From assembly GCA_963754285.1 (NCBI GenBank), contig CAVWFN010000008.1, positions 62,001 through 126,000 of the forward strand: a stretch of 64,000 bases of DNA, given 5' to 3'. The position numbers were made by a program, and so were the translations under genes. The stretch comes from RYN-133 sp963754285. Lineage in GTDB: Bacteria > Actinomycetota > Actinomycetes > Mycobacteriales > Jatrophihabitantaceae. The notes under the pieces were generated by a model that had not been told where the DNA came from, made no database searches, and saw only the letters and a program-made list of their open reading frames with translations. Each line of letters opens with the position of its first letter. The stretch's first letter is position 1. Below are positions 18,253-26,655 of the stretch, piece after piece.

Positions 18253-19140
18253 ATGACCCTGGCCGCCATCATCGGCCCCGGCAACATCGGGACCGATCTT
18301 CTCGCGAAGCTGCGGCGCAGCGACACGATCGAGGTCCACTACGTGGTCGGCGTCGTCGAGTCGGACGGGCTGCGCCGCGCCCGCGAGCTCGGCATCGCCG
18401 CGTCGGCCGACGGCCTGGACTGGCTGCTGGAGCAGGATCCGCTGCCCGAGCTCGTGTTCGACGCGACGTCGGCCAAGGCGCACCGTGCGGCCGCGCCCCG
18501 GCTGGCCGAGGCGGGCATCATCGCGGTCGACCTCACGCCGGCCGCGGTCGGGCCGTTGGTGTGCCCGCCGGTCAACTTCGGCGAGCACGTCGAGGCCCCG
18601 AACGTGAACATGATCAGCTGCGGCGCCCAGGCGACCGTCCCGATCGTGCACGCCGTCTCGTCGGTCGTCTCCGTGCCGTACGCCGAGATCGTGGCCTCGG
18701 TCGCGTCGAAGTCGGCGGGGCCCGGCACGCGGGCGAACATCGACGAGTTCACCCACACCACGTCACGGGCCGTGCGCGAACTCGGCGGCGCGACGCGCGG
18801 CAAGGCGATCATCGTGCTCAACCCGGTCGAGCCGCCGATGATCATGCGCGACACGGTGTTCTGCGCGATCCCCGCCGACGCCGACCACGACGCGATCACC
18901 GAGTCGATCCACCGCCGCGTCGCCGAGGTGCAGCAGTACGTCCCGGGCTACACGCTGCGCGCCGATCCGCAGTACGACGACCCGCGCGAATCGTGGGACG
19001 GCCACGGCCGCGTCGTCGTGTTCCTCGAAGTGCGCGGCGCAGGTGACTACCTGCCCGAGTACGCCGGCAACCTCGACATCATGACCGCCGCCGCCGCCCG
19101 CGTCGGCGAACTGGTCGCGACGTCGAAGGCGGTCGCCTGA
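18253..19140 (+). CDS. hsaG: Acetaldehyde (propanal) dehydrogenase, acylating (HsaG/MhpF family)
   Basis: 295 residues from ATG 18253, preceded by GGGAGG. N-terminal NAD site IIGPGNIGTDLL; the catalytic cysteine is in VNMISCGAQATVP (near 122). Converts acetaldehyde or propanal plus CoA to the acyl-CoA and works as a channelling complex with the aldolase encoded 1 bp downstream. Length and motifs match the BphJ/HsaG family. Confidence 0.93.
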   Translation: MTLAAIIGPGNIGTDLLAKLRRSDTIEVHYVVGVVESDGLRRARELGIAASADGLDWLLEQDPLPELVFDATSAKAHRAAAPRLAEAGIIAVDLTPAAVGPLVCPPVNFGEHVEAPNVNMISCGAQATVPIVHAVSSVVSVPYAEIVASVASKSAGPGTRANIDEFTHTTSRAVRELGGATRGKAIIVLNPVEPPMIMRDTVFCAIPADADHDAITESIHRRVAEVQQYVPGYTLRADPQYDDPRESWDGHGRVVVFLEVRGAGDYLPEYAGNLDIMTAAAARVGELVATSKAVA

Positions 19141-19141
19141 C

Positions 19142-20185
19142 ATGCCCGGCACCGACCGGCCCGTGCGCATCACCGACACGACGCTGCGCGACGGGTCGCA
19201 CGCCATGAGTCACCAGTTCACCGAGGAGCAGGTGCGCGCCACCGTGCACGCCTTGGACGGGGCCGGGGTCGAGGTGATCGAGTGCAGCCACGGAGACGGA
19301 ATCGGCGGCTCGTCGTTCAACTACGGCTTCTCGCGCACGGACGAGATGACGCTGATCCGGGCCGCGGCCGAGGAAGCGACGCAGGCGAAGATCGCGATCC
19401 TGCTCGTGCCGGGCATCGGCACGATGGACGACCTGCGCAACGCCCGCGAGGCCGGTGCGTCGGTCGCGCGCGTCGCGACCCACTGCACCGAGGCGGACGT
19501 CTCGGTGCAGCACTTCGGACTGGCCCGCTCGCTCGGCATGGAGACCGTCGGGTTCTTGATGATGAGCCACCGCACCAACCCGGCCGAGCTCGCGCGGCAG
19601 GCCCGCTTCATGGTCGACGCCGGCGCCGAATGCGTCTACGCCGTCGACTCGGCCGGCGCACTGGTGATGGACGAGGCGCGCGAGCGCATCGCCGCACTGC
19701 ACGCCGAGATCGGCGGCGAGGCCCAGATCGGCTTCCACGGCCACCAGAACCTCTCGCTCGGCGTCGCGAATTCGGTCCTTGCGTTCCAGACCGGCGCCCG
19801 GCAGATCGACGGATCGCTGTGCGCGCTCGGCGCCGGGGCGGGTAACTCGCCTACCGAGGTGCTCGCCGCCACGTTCGACCACCTCGGAGTCAAGACCGGC
19901 GTCGACGTCGGCGGCGTGCTCGATGCCGCCGAGGAGGTCGTGCGGCCCTACCTGCCGCGCTGGCCGAAGGCCGACCGCACCGCCATCGTCCAAGGCTGGG
20001 CCGGTGTCTACTCGTCGTTCCTGCTGCACGCCGAGCACGCGGCCGAGCGCTACGGCGTCCCGGCGCACGAGATCCTGCAGCGCGCCGGCGAGGCCGGTTA
20101 CGTCGGCGGCCAGGAGGACATGCTCATCGACATCGCGCTGCAGTTGGCCCAGGAGCGTGACCTGGCAGCCACCGGCGCGCGCTGA
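19142..20185 (+). CDS. hsaF: 4-hydroxy-2-oxovalerate (2-oxohexanoate) aldolase (HsaF/MhpE family)
   Basis: 347 residues. DRE-TIM metallolyase with RITDTTLRDGSHAM at the N-terminus and the metal-binding HGHQNLSLGVAN near 200. Splits 4-hydroxy-2-oxoacids to pyruvate and an aldehyde, which passes to HsaG. The C-terminal communication domain (QGWAGVYSSFLLHAEHAAER) is present, as needed for the channelling complex. Follows hsaG by one base, so the two are co-translated. Confidence 0.93.
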   Translation: MPGTDRPVRITDTTLRDGSHAMSHQFTEEQVRATVHALDGAGVEVIECSHGDGIGGSSFNYGFSRTDEMTLIRAAAEEATQAKIAILLVPGIGTMDDLRNAREAGASVARVATHCTEADVSVQHFGLARSLGMETVGFLMMSHRTNPAELARQARFMVDAGAECVYAVDSAGALVMDEARERIAALHAEIGGEAQIGFHGHQNLSLGVANSVLAFQTGARQIDGSLCALGAGAGNSPTEVLAATFDHLGVKTGVDVGGVLDAAEEVVRPYLPRWPKADRTAIVQGWAGVYSSFLLHAEHAAERYGVPAHEILQRAGEAGYVGGQEDMLIDIALQLAQERDLAATGAR

Positions 20186-20202
20186 TCAGGCACCCTGGAG
20201 CA

Positions 20203-20853
20203 ATGACCGACGCGGAGCCGCCGACTGGGCCACTGGGCAAGATGTGGAAGCGCGCGAAGGAGGGCGCACCCCGACAGAAGGCGATCGCGGCATCGGTGCA
20301 CGCCGTGCGGCGCAGCAAGCCGCGCTCGGCCGCAAAGGTTCGCGAGGCGCTGATCGACGAGGCTGCCAAGCACGGTGTCGACGACCTGTCCGACAAGGAA
20401 CTCTCGACGATGGCCGAGGCCGCCACGATGACGGCGCGCGAGGCCGCCAGCGGTGCCGTGAGCAAGGGCAAGTCCGGCGTCAAGACGCTCTGGACGGCGT
20501 TGCAGACCTCCAAGCCGGCGTGGATCGAACTCCCCGACAACGTCGCGGCGCTGAATCTGCGCAGCGACCAGCGCCCGGTCGACGTCGAGATCGTGATCGA
20601 GGTGCCGAGCGTCGTCGAGCGCCTCAGGGCCGACCTCGCCGCCGATGACGAAGGTGCGCGGACGTTCAACGTGTGGCTGGCCATCGATCCGATCACGACG
20701 GTGACGGCGGTGTGCGTCGGCAGCGAGCGGCTCGGACGGGTGCCGCAGACACACGCGCCCGTGCTCCGCGAGGAGCTGCACCGCCGACGGTTCTGGGTGC
20801 CGGCGACGCTGCGCGACGGCGCGGTGACCCTGCGCCTTCCCGACCGCGCCTGA
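20203..20853 (+). CDS. Protein of unknown function, 216 aa
   Basis: Starts MTDAEPPTGPLGKMWKRAKE, 17 bp after hsaF. The N-terminal 60 residues are lysine- and arginine-rich and probably helical (QKAIAASVHAVRRSKPRSAA), then a helical region to about 105, then a mixed alpha/beta domain (PVDVEIVIEVPSVVERLRAD, RTFNVWLAIDPITTVTAVCVG). No signal peptide or membrane span. Possibly transcribed with hsaGF, but no functional link is evident. Confidence 0.65.
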   Translation: MTDAEPPTGPLGKMWKRAKEGAPRQKAIAASVHAVRRSKPRSAAKVREALIDEAAKHGVDDLSDKELSTMAEAATMTAREAASGAVSKGKSGVKTLWTALQTSKPAWIELPDNVAALNLRSDQRPVDVEIVIEVPSVVERLRADLAADDEGARTFNVWLAIDPITTVTAVCVGSERLGRVPQTHAPVLREELHRRRFWVPATLRDGAVTLRLPDRA

Positions 20854-20865
20854 GCCGGCTGCGGG

Positions 20866-21657
20866 TCAGTCGCCGAAGGCCGTCCCGGCGATCGTTCGGC
20901 CGGCACCGGCCTGCGTCCAGAAACCGTAGGTGCCGCGCTCGAGCAGTTCGCGCCCGGCGTCAGCGAGCGCACCCACCGCGGCGAACGCGAACGCGCCACC
21001 GACCGAGATGCGCGCGACGCCGAGTTGCGCCAGCTCGGCGACAGGCGGTGCCGAAGGCAGTGCCAGCACGTTGACCGGAGCGCCGACCTCGGCGGTGAGC
21101 GTGCGCAGCTCGGACGAGTCGACGACGCCGGGTGCGTAGACGACATCGGCACCGGCGGCGGCGAAGCTCTGCAACCGGGCGATCGTGTCGGCGAGGTCGA
21201 CACGGTCGTGCAGGTAGTTCTCGGCCCGGGCCGTGATCACGATCTGACCGGCCGCCGCCTCGACCGCGGCCGCGATGCGATCGCAGGCGAGCGAGGCGTC
21301 GTAGATCGCGCTGCCGCTCCAGTCCTCGACGCTGCATCCGGCCAGCCCGGCATCGACTGCCGCGAGCACTGTCGCTGCCACCTCGGCCGGGTCGTCGGCG
21401 AAACCGTTCTCGAGGTCGGCCGACACCGGGACCTCGACGGACGCCGCGATCTGCCCACCGTGTCTCACGGCCTCGTCGCGGGTGACCGACCCGTCGAGGC
21501 GGCCGAGCGTCGCGGCGAAGCCGCTGCTCGTCGTGGCAAGCGCCCGGAACCCGAGCGCCACCAGCACGCGTGCCGACCCGACGTCCCACGGGTTCGGGAT
21601 CAGGAGCGGGTCGCCCGGGACGTGCAGCGCGCGGAAACGATCGGCAAGTTCGCTCAT
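20866..21657 (-). CDS. Isocitrate lyase/PEP mutase superfamily protein
   Basis: 263 residues. TIM-barrel family seen in PNPWDVGSARVLVALGFRA, ADLENGFADDPAEVA, GCSVEDWSG and ITARAENYLHD; the acidic metal-binding residues are in place. The catalytic cysteine loop typical of true isocitrate lyases is not seen, so a carboxyphosphonoenolpyruvate mutase/oxaloacetate decarboxylase-like role is more likely. TAAGTT lies 6 nt upstream of the ATG (minus strand, 21664-21669), so its mRNA is probably leaderless. Confidence 0.8.
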   Translation of the reverse strand: MSELADRFRALHVPGDPLLIPNPWDVGSARVLVALGFRALATTSSGFAATLGRLDGSVTRDEAVRHGGQIAASVEVPVSADLENGFADDPAEVAATVLAAVDAGLAGCSVEDWSGSAIYDASLACDRIAAAVEAAAGQIVITARAENYLHDRVDLADTIARLQSFAAAGADVVYAPGVVDSSELRTLTAEVGAPVNVLALPSAPPVAELAQLGVARISVGGAFAFAAVGALADAGRELLERGTYGFWTQAGAGRTIAGTAFGD

Positions 21658-21673
21658 GACGCCAACTTAGGCA

Positions 21674-21713
21674 TTGACACCGACACGAGTCAGCGTATAC
21701 AACAATATCGTTG
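21674..21713 (+). promoter_or_regulatory. ArsR promoter TTGACA-N16-TATACA with overlapping operator
   Basis: -35 TTGACA (21674-21679) and -10 TATACA (21696-21701) precede the ArsR gene. The near-palindrome CAACAATATCGTTG (21700-21713, 12 of 14 symmetric) covers the -10 end and predicted start site, where a repressor would block transcription. Autoregulation by the ArsR protein is inferred. Confidence 0.65.
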
Positions 21714-21732
21714 ATAAACGGATTGGTTGATA

Positions 21733-22068
21733 ATGAGCGACCGGGATGAGCGGCTCGACCGGGCGTTCGGCGCCCTCGGCGATCCGGTGCGCCGGGCGTT
21801 GATCGCCCGGCTGTCGCGCGGGCCGGCGACCGTGACCGACCTCGCCGAGCCGTTCGAGATCACCGTGCAGGCGATCTCGCGGCACGTGCAGGTGCTGGAA
21901 GCGGCCGGGCTGATCACCCGCAGCCGCAACGGCCAGCAGCGACCGTGCCACCTCGACGCCGCCGCGCTCGAGGAGTTGACCAGCTGGATCGACACCTACC
22001 GGCTGCGCGTCGAAGCGTCCTTCCGGCGCCTCGACGCGCTGCTCGAATCCACCGAGGAGAAATCATGA
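21733..22068 (+). CDS. ArsR-family winged-helix repressor
   Basis: 111 residues from ATG 21733. The winged-helix domain is clear: FGALGDPVRRALIARLSRGPATVTDLAEPF, recognition helix TVQAISRHVQVLEAAGLI, wing RNGQQRPCHL. No metal-binding cysteine box CVC is seen, as in the ArsR members that pair with SRPBCC proteins. Its TGA overlaps the ATG of the SRPBCC gene, so the two are translationally coupled. Confidence 0.88.
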   Translation: MSDRDERLDRAFGALGDPVRRALIARLSRGPATVTDLAEPFEITVQAISRHVQVLEAAGLITRSRNGQQRPCHLDAAALEELTSWIDTYRLRVEASFRRLDALLESTEEKS

Positions 22069-22544
22069 ACACCACGCAGCACCCGACGACCATCACCGCC
22101 ACCCCGGGCACGCCGTTCCTCGAGGTGGTCCGCGAGTTCGACGCGCCGCCCGACCGCGTGTGGCACGCAGCGACCGACCCCGACCTCGTCGTCCAGTGGC
22201 TGGGCCCGTACCGCAACGAGATGCGGCTCGAGACCTGGGACGTGCGACCCGGCGGGTGCTACCACTACGTCCACATCACTCCGGACGGACGTGAGGAACA
22301 TTTCCACGGCGTGTACCACCAGGTGGTCGAGAACGAACTGGCCATCCAGACCTTCGAGTGGGCCGGTGCGCCGAACCAGGTGGCCATCGAGTCGGCGACC
22401 TACGAAGACCTCGACGGCCGCACGCGATTGACGACACGATCGGTGTTCCCGAGCGTCGAGGCGCTCGAGATGGCTGTTCAGAACGGTATGGAGCACGGCA
22501 TCCGCGAGTCGATGGAGCGTCTCGAAGCACTCGTCACCGGCTGA
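22065..22544 (+). CDS. SRPBCC/AHSA1-domain protein
   Basis: 159 residues from ATG 22065, coupled to the ArsR gene (ATGA). Activator of Hsp90 ATPase homologue 1-like fold: FLEVVREFDAPPDRVWHAATDP, VQWLGPYRNEMRLETWDVRPGG, FHGVYHQVVENELAIQTFEW. Proteins of this fold bind a hydrophobic ligand in a deep cavity; ArsR-SRPBCC pairs are common in actinobacteria but their ligands are mostly unknown. Confidence 0.86.
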   Translation: MNTTQHPTTITATPGTPFLEVVREFDAPPDRVWHAATDPDLVVQWLGPYRNEMRLETWDVRPGGCYHYVHITPDGREEHFHGVYHQVVENELAIQTFEWAGAPNQVAIESATYEDLDGRTRLTTRSVFPSVEALEMAVQNGMEHGIRESMERLEALVTG

Positions 22545-22562
22545 GGGTCACCACGGCGGGCA

Positions 22563-22883
22563 TCACGACGGCGACGGGCCGGTCGTGATCGACAACCCGG
22601 CGGCCTGCCACGCCTTCGTCCCGCCGTCGACGGTGAACGCGGTGCGCCCCGCGGCGTCGAGCAGATCGGCCGCGCGGCCACCGCGTCCACCGCTCGCGCA
22701 CGTCGTGATCACCGGACCGTCGCCCAGCCCGTCCATGCCCTTCGGCAACAGGTCGATCGGGATGTTCACTGCTCCGGTGATGTGACCGGACGCGTATTCG
22801 TCCGGAGTGCGCACGTCGACGATCGGATCGCCGGCCTGCTGCATCTCGCGGGCCACGCTCGGGTCGATTCGTTCGGCAGCCAT
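22563..22883 (-). CDS. Rhodanese-like sulfurtransferase, single domain
   Basis: 106 residues from ATG 22883. Rhodanese fold: DPIVDVRTPDEYASGHITGAVNIP and the active-site loop TCASGGRGGRA with the catalytic cysteine near 66. Transfers sulfane sulfur from thiosulfate or persulfide. TAGGTT (minus strand, 22891-22896) is 7 nt from the ATG, a leaderless arrangement. Confidence 0.87.
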   Translation of the reverse strand: MAAERIDPSVAREMQQAGDPIVDVRTPDEYASGHITGAVNIPIDLLPKGMDGLGDGPVITTCASGGRGGRAADLLDAAGRTAFTVDGGTKAWQAAGLSITTGPSPS

Positions 22884-22893
22884 GCCGGCAAAC

Positions 22894-24381
22894 CTAACCG
22901 GTGCTCGCGGGCTCCGGCCGTTCGGCGACACCGCACGGGCGCATCGCCGGCACGCCGGGTTCGCACTGGGTGCCCGGCAGCGGCGCCTTCTCACCGCGGT
23001 CGAGCACGGCGTCGTCGATCACGAACCACGACAGCAACCCGCCGAGCGCGCACAGCACGGCCGCGATCAGCACCGCGTGATGAAAGCCGACGACAAGACG
23101 GCTCGCATCGGCGTACGCGGCGGAATCGATGCCGGCCACGCCGGGCAGCACCGCGACGGCAAGCAGGCCCGCCGTTCGAGCGACATCGTTGTTCACCGCG
23201 GACGCGACACCGACCTCGTGCGCCGGCGCGGCGGCCAGCACGGTCGCGGTCAACGGGGCGACAGTCACCGACAGGCCGAGCGCGAAGACGATCACCGCCG
23301 GCAGCACGTCGAGGACGTAGCTGGACGACGCGTCGATGCGGACGAACAAGGCCATCCCGCACGCCGCGATGATCGGCCCGACCGTCATCGGCCGGCGAGG
23401 GCCGATGCGCTGCGCGAGGCGGCCCATCCGCGCCGAGAGCAACAGCATCACGAGCGTCACCGGCAGCAGCGCACTGCCCGCTTGCACCGGCGAGAAGCCC
23501 GCGACCCGCTGCAGAGCGACCGGCAACAGGAACAGCGCGCCGGCAAGTGCGGCGTAGACGACGAGCGTGACGATGTTGGCGCCGGTGAACTGCCGGCTAC
23601 GGAACAGGCTCAGCGGCATCATCGGATCACGGACCCGCGCCTCGTTGACCACGAACCCGACCAGGACGGCGATGCCGCCGAGCAGCGCGATCACCATCGG
23701 CGCCGTCCAACCCTGGCCGGGTCCCTCGGTGAGGGCATAGATCACCAGGGCCAACCCGAGCGCCGCGCTCGCCGCACCGACGACATCGAGCTTGCCGCTC
23801 GCCTGCGCATCGCGCGTCTCCGGCACGTGCCGCGCAGCGACCAGCACGACCGCGAGCGCGAGCGGAAGGTTGATCAAGAACGCGAGCCGCCACCCCCATG
23901 GCGCCACCCCGACCAGCACACCGCCGAGCACCGGGCCGATGGCCGACGCGACTCCGCCGAGGCCCGACCACGCCCCGACCGCTTCGGCACGATCGTCCGG
24001 ACGGAACACCGCCTCGAGGATCGCGAGCGAACCCGGCGTCAAGAGCGCGGCACCGATCCCCTGCAACGCCCGCGTGCCGATCAGGATGTCGGCGTTCGGC
24101 GCCAACGCGCACCCGGCGGAGGCAAGCGCGAACCAGATCGTCCCGATGACGAAGATGCGCCGCCGGCCGAGGCGATCACCGAGGCTGCCGCCGAGTAACA
24201 GCAGTCCGGCCAGCGTGAGGGTGTACGCGTTGACCGTCCATTGCAGGCTGGTCAGGCCTGCGTCGAGATCGGCGCCGATGCGCGGCAGCGCGACGTTGAC
24301 GACCGTGCCGTCGAGCTGCGCCATGCCGCTGCCGAGCACGGTGGCCAGCAGGACCCACCGCCCCTGGGCCGACTTGAACAT
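22894..24381 (-). CDS. MFS transporter, DHA2 (14-TM drug:H+ antiporter) family
   Basis: About 495 residues from ATG 24381. Motifs: LDGTVVNVALPRIGADL (motif D1), GDRLGRRRIF (motif A) and WRLAFLINLPLALAVV (motif C region). Fourteen hydrophobic segments are consistent with the EmrB/QacA group. Exports drugs or metabolites using the proton gradient; the substrate is unknown. The start is uncertain: an upstream GTG near 24408 is possible. It is divergent from the small acetyltransferase. Confidence 0.87.
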   Translation of the reverse strand: MFKSAQGRWVLLATVLGSGMAQLDGTVVNVALPRIGADLDAGLTSLQWTVNAYTLTLAGLLLLGGSLGDRLGRRRIFVIGTIWFALASAGCALAPNADILIGTRALQGIGAALLTPGSLAILEAVFRPDDRAEAVGAWSGLGGVASAIGPVLGGVLVGVAPWGWRLAFLINLPLALAVVLVAARHVPETRDAQASGKLDVVGAASAALGLALVIYALTEGPGQGWTAPMVIALLGGIAVLVGFVVNEARVRDPMMPLSLFRSRQFTGANIVTLVVYAALAGALFLLPVALQRVAGFSPVQAGSALLPVTLVMLLLSARMGRLAQRIGPRRPMTVGPIIAACGMALFVRIDASSSYVLDVLPAVIVFALGLSVTVAPLTATVLAAAPAHEVGVASAVNNDVARTAGLLAVAVLPGVAGIDSAAYADASRLVVGFHHAVLIAAVLCALGGLLSWFVIDDAVLDRGEKAPLPGTQCEPGVPAMRPCGVAERPEPASTG

Positions 24382-24454
24382 GAGGCCGCGATCCGGGGAC
24401 GGTTGCACTCGTCCACGGTAGTTTCGGTGGTCAAACTCCTGAAGGGCCTTACGG

Positions 24455-24745
24455 ATGGCAACGCCGGACATCTCCGTGCAGGACAACACCGAACGATCGC
24501 GATACGAGGTGTTCGTCGACGGCGACCTCGCCGGCTACAGCGCGTACCGCGATGTCGGCGGCAAGCGAGTGTTCACGCACACGACGATCGATCCCGACTA
24601 CGAGGGACACGGCGTCGGGAGTGCGCTCGCCCGCGCTGCACTCGATGACGTGCGCACGCGCGCGCTCCCGATCGTGCCGCGGTGCCCGTTCATCGCCGGC
24701 TACATCGACCGGCACCCGCAGTACGCCGATCTGGTCGCCGACTGA
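24455..24745 (+). CDS. Small GNAT-like N-acetyltransferase (YidJ-type)
   Basis: 96 residues. Minimal GNAT fold of the type found in single-domain bacterial proteins: RYEVFVDGDLAGYSAYRD, FTHTTIDPDYEGHGVGSALARAAL (acetyl-CoA-binding loop GHGVGSAL), and VPRCPFIAGYIDRHPQYADLV with the conserved CPF and HP. Substrate unknown. Confidence 0.87.
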   Translation: MATPDISVQDNTERSRYEVFVDGDLAGYSAYRDVGGKRVFTHTTIDPDYEGHGVGSALARAALDDVRTRALPIVPRCPFIAGYIDRHPQYADLVAD

Positions 24746-24919
24746 TCCTGTTTCGACCGTTGCGACGCAGCGAGGGGCCGCCGGACCTCTGACCTGCCCC
24801 CCGCGAAGCCAGCGGCCCGGCGGCCGTCTCGGTGCGCGACCGTGTCGCGCGCGCAAGTGGCCCGAAGGCCTCCTGCTAGCAGGAAATGACGAGTCCCAGC
24901 GAGATCGCGCCGGCGCCGA

Positions 24920-25240
24920 TCACGAGGCGAGTCCGTCGGCGAATGCCTTCGCCGCGACCATGTCGATCGTGCGGATGAACGGCGGCGCCGCGAGCATCTC
25001 GTCAGCGATCGCCCCGAGCGCCTCGGGGATCCGGCCGTTCAGGTGAGCTTGGCGTCCCTCTTCGTCGGCGAAGGTGTCGAAGATCCCGTAGGTCGAGTCG
25101 TTGACCTTGAACGCGTACCAGGTGACCGTGCCCGGCTCGGCGCTGGCGAGATCCTTGCCGCCCTCGAGAAAGGCCGCGAGGTCCGCTTCTTTTCCGGGCT
25201 TTGCTTCGAGCATCGCAAGCAGACCGAGCTTGACCGACAC
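24920..25240 (-). CDS. Antibiotic biosynthesis monooxygenase (ABM)-domain protein
   Basis: 106 residues from GTG 25240, preceded by GGAGG. Ferredoxin-like ABM fold: LLAMLEAKPGKEADLAAFL, TVTWYAFKVNDSTYGIFDTF, and RQAHLNGRIPEAL. Such proteins range from quinol monooxygenases to non-enzymatic stress proteins, so a reaction is not assigned. A 12-bp palindrome lies 31 bp upstream. Confidence 0.78.
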   Translation of the reverse strand: MSVKLGLLAMLEAKPGKEADLAAFLEGGKDLASAEPGTVTWYAFKVNDSTYGIFDTFADEEGRQAHLNGRIPEALGAIADEMLAAPPFIRTIDMVAAKAFADGLAS

Positions 25241-25270
25241 TGCAACCTCCGCGGGGGTGGCACTACGAGA

Positions 25271-25282
25271 TCGTGATCACGA
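25271..25282. promoter_or_regulatory. 12-bp perfect palindrome TCGTGATCACGA
   Basis: Located 31 bp upstream of the ABM-domain gene and before the divergent oxidoreductase gene. Size and position suit an operator half-site pair. The arms do not extend further. Function is inferred only from symmetry and place. Confidence 0.35.
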
Positions 25283-25418
25283 GAGTACGGATTCGAAGAG
25301 TCGTTGTGACCATCGTGGCGAGAATTGCCCGTCGCTATCGACTGATTCCTCACCATTTCAGCGAACATCAGGCGAACGCGGACAATCCGTGTCGCCCACC
25401 GGTCGGTAGGTTCGGATC

Positions 25419-26651
25419 ATGGCCGGCTCGCGCGACGTCGTCATCATCGGTGCCGGACTGGCCGGACTGGTCGCCGCACGCGTGCTGTGCGGCGCCGGGC
25501 TCGATGTCGTGCTGCTCGAGGCCGACGAGCAACCCGGCGGCCGGGTGCGCACCGACCGGGTCGACGGGCTGCTGCTCGACCGCGGGTTCCAACTGCTGAA
25601 CCCGAGCTATCCGCAGGCGGGACGTACCTTCGATCTGCGCGCGCTGCGGCTGCGCTCGTTCGGCGCCGGTGCGGTCGTCGCGCACGGCGACCGCCGTTAC
25701 CCGCTCGTCGACCCGCGTCGCTCTCCTCGCGACGCACTGAGCGCGCTGCAACTTCCGGTCGGGACGGTGCGCGAGAAGATCGCGTTCGCTCGCTGGGCGA
25801 TCGAGGTGGGCTTCGGTCCGGCAGCGCGGATCAAGGGTGGCACCGACACGTCGCTGGCCGAGGCGTTGCAACGCCGCGGCCTGCACGGCGCATTCACCGA
25901 CGGGGTCGTGCGGACGTTCTTGTCCGGCGTGCTCGGTGAGGACGACCTGCGCACGTCGCGGCGCCTGGCCGATCTGCTGGTGCGCTCGTTCGTCCGCGGC
26001 ACGCCGGCCTTGCCGGAGGACGGCATGCAGGCACTGCCCGACCAGCTCACGCGACTGCTCCCGGACGGCGTGCTGCACACCTCCGCACCCGTCACTTCGG
26101 TGTCCGCGGGGCACGTCGACAGCGCCGCGGGACGATTCGACACGCGCGCCGTGGTCGTCGCGACCGACGCACGAGCGGCCGCGCGCCTGCTCGGCGATCC
26201 CGAGCCGGCGATGCGATCGTTGACGACCTTCTACCACCTCGCCGCGCTCTCGCCGGCCGTCCGGCCGATGCTTCACCTCGACGCGGACCGGCGCGGACCG
26301 GTGGTGAACACCGCGGTGGTCAGCGATGTCGCCCCGACCTACTCCACGCGCGGCGCGCTCGTCTCGTCCACCGTTCTCGGCGCGGACGGGTCACCGCAGG
26401 CCGAGCGCGAGGCACGCCGTCATGCGGGACTCATCTACGGCGTCGACCCGGGCACGTGGCAACACGTGGCGACCTACCCGATCGCCGATGCGCTGCCCGA
26501 GACACCGCCGGGCACCGGCCTGCGCCGACCGGTCTCGCGGGGGGACGGCGTGTATGTCGCCGGCGATCACCGCGACACGGCATCGATCCAGGGTGCGCTG
26601 GTCTCGGGACGGCGAGTCGCCGCCGCGGTGCGCGCGGATCATCGCGGCTAG
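25419..26651 (+). CDS. FAD-dependent amine oxidase/phytoene desaturase-like oxidoreductase
   Basis: 410 residues. N-terminal Rossmann motif DVVIIGAGLAGLVAARVL followed by LLEADEQPGGRVRTDR, the FAD-binding GG-doublet signature, and a C-terminal YVAGDHRDTASIQGALVSGR that closes around FAD. Family members oxidise amines, carotenoids or protoporphyrinogen; no substrate can be read. TAGGTT at 25407-25412 lies 6 nt before the ATG with no Shine-Dalgarno, so probably leaderless. Confidence 0.85.
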   Translation: MAGSRDVVIIGAGLAGLVAARVLCGAGLDVVLLEADEQPGGRVRTDRVDGLLLDRGFQLLNPSYPQAGRTFDLRALRLRSFGAGAVVAHGDRRYPLVDPRRSPRDALSALQLPVGTVREKIAFARWAIEVGFGPAARIKGGTDTSLAEALQRRGLHGAFTDGVVRTFLSGVLGEDDLRTSRRLADLLVRSFVRGTPALPEDGMQALPDQLTRLLPDGVLHTSAPVTSVSAGHVDSAAGRFDTRAVVVATDARAAARLLGDPEPAMRSLTTFYHLAALSPAVRPMLHLDADRRGPVVNTAVVSDVAPTYSTRGALVSSTVLGADGSPQAEREARRHAGLIYGVDPGTWQHVATYPIADALPETPPGTGLRRPVSRGDGVYVAGDHRDTASIQGALVSGRRVAAAVRADHRG

Positions 26652-26655
26652 CGCC

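Noticed and set aside
24876..24923. 15-codon ORF overlapping the ABM gene stop (MIGAGAISLGLVISC)
   Set aside because: Very short, although it overlaps in the GTGA style; no independent support.
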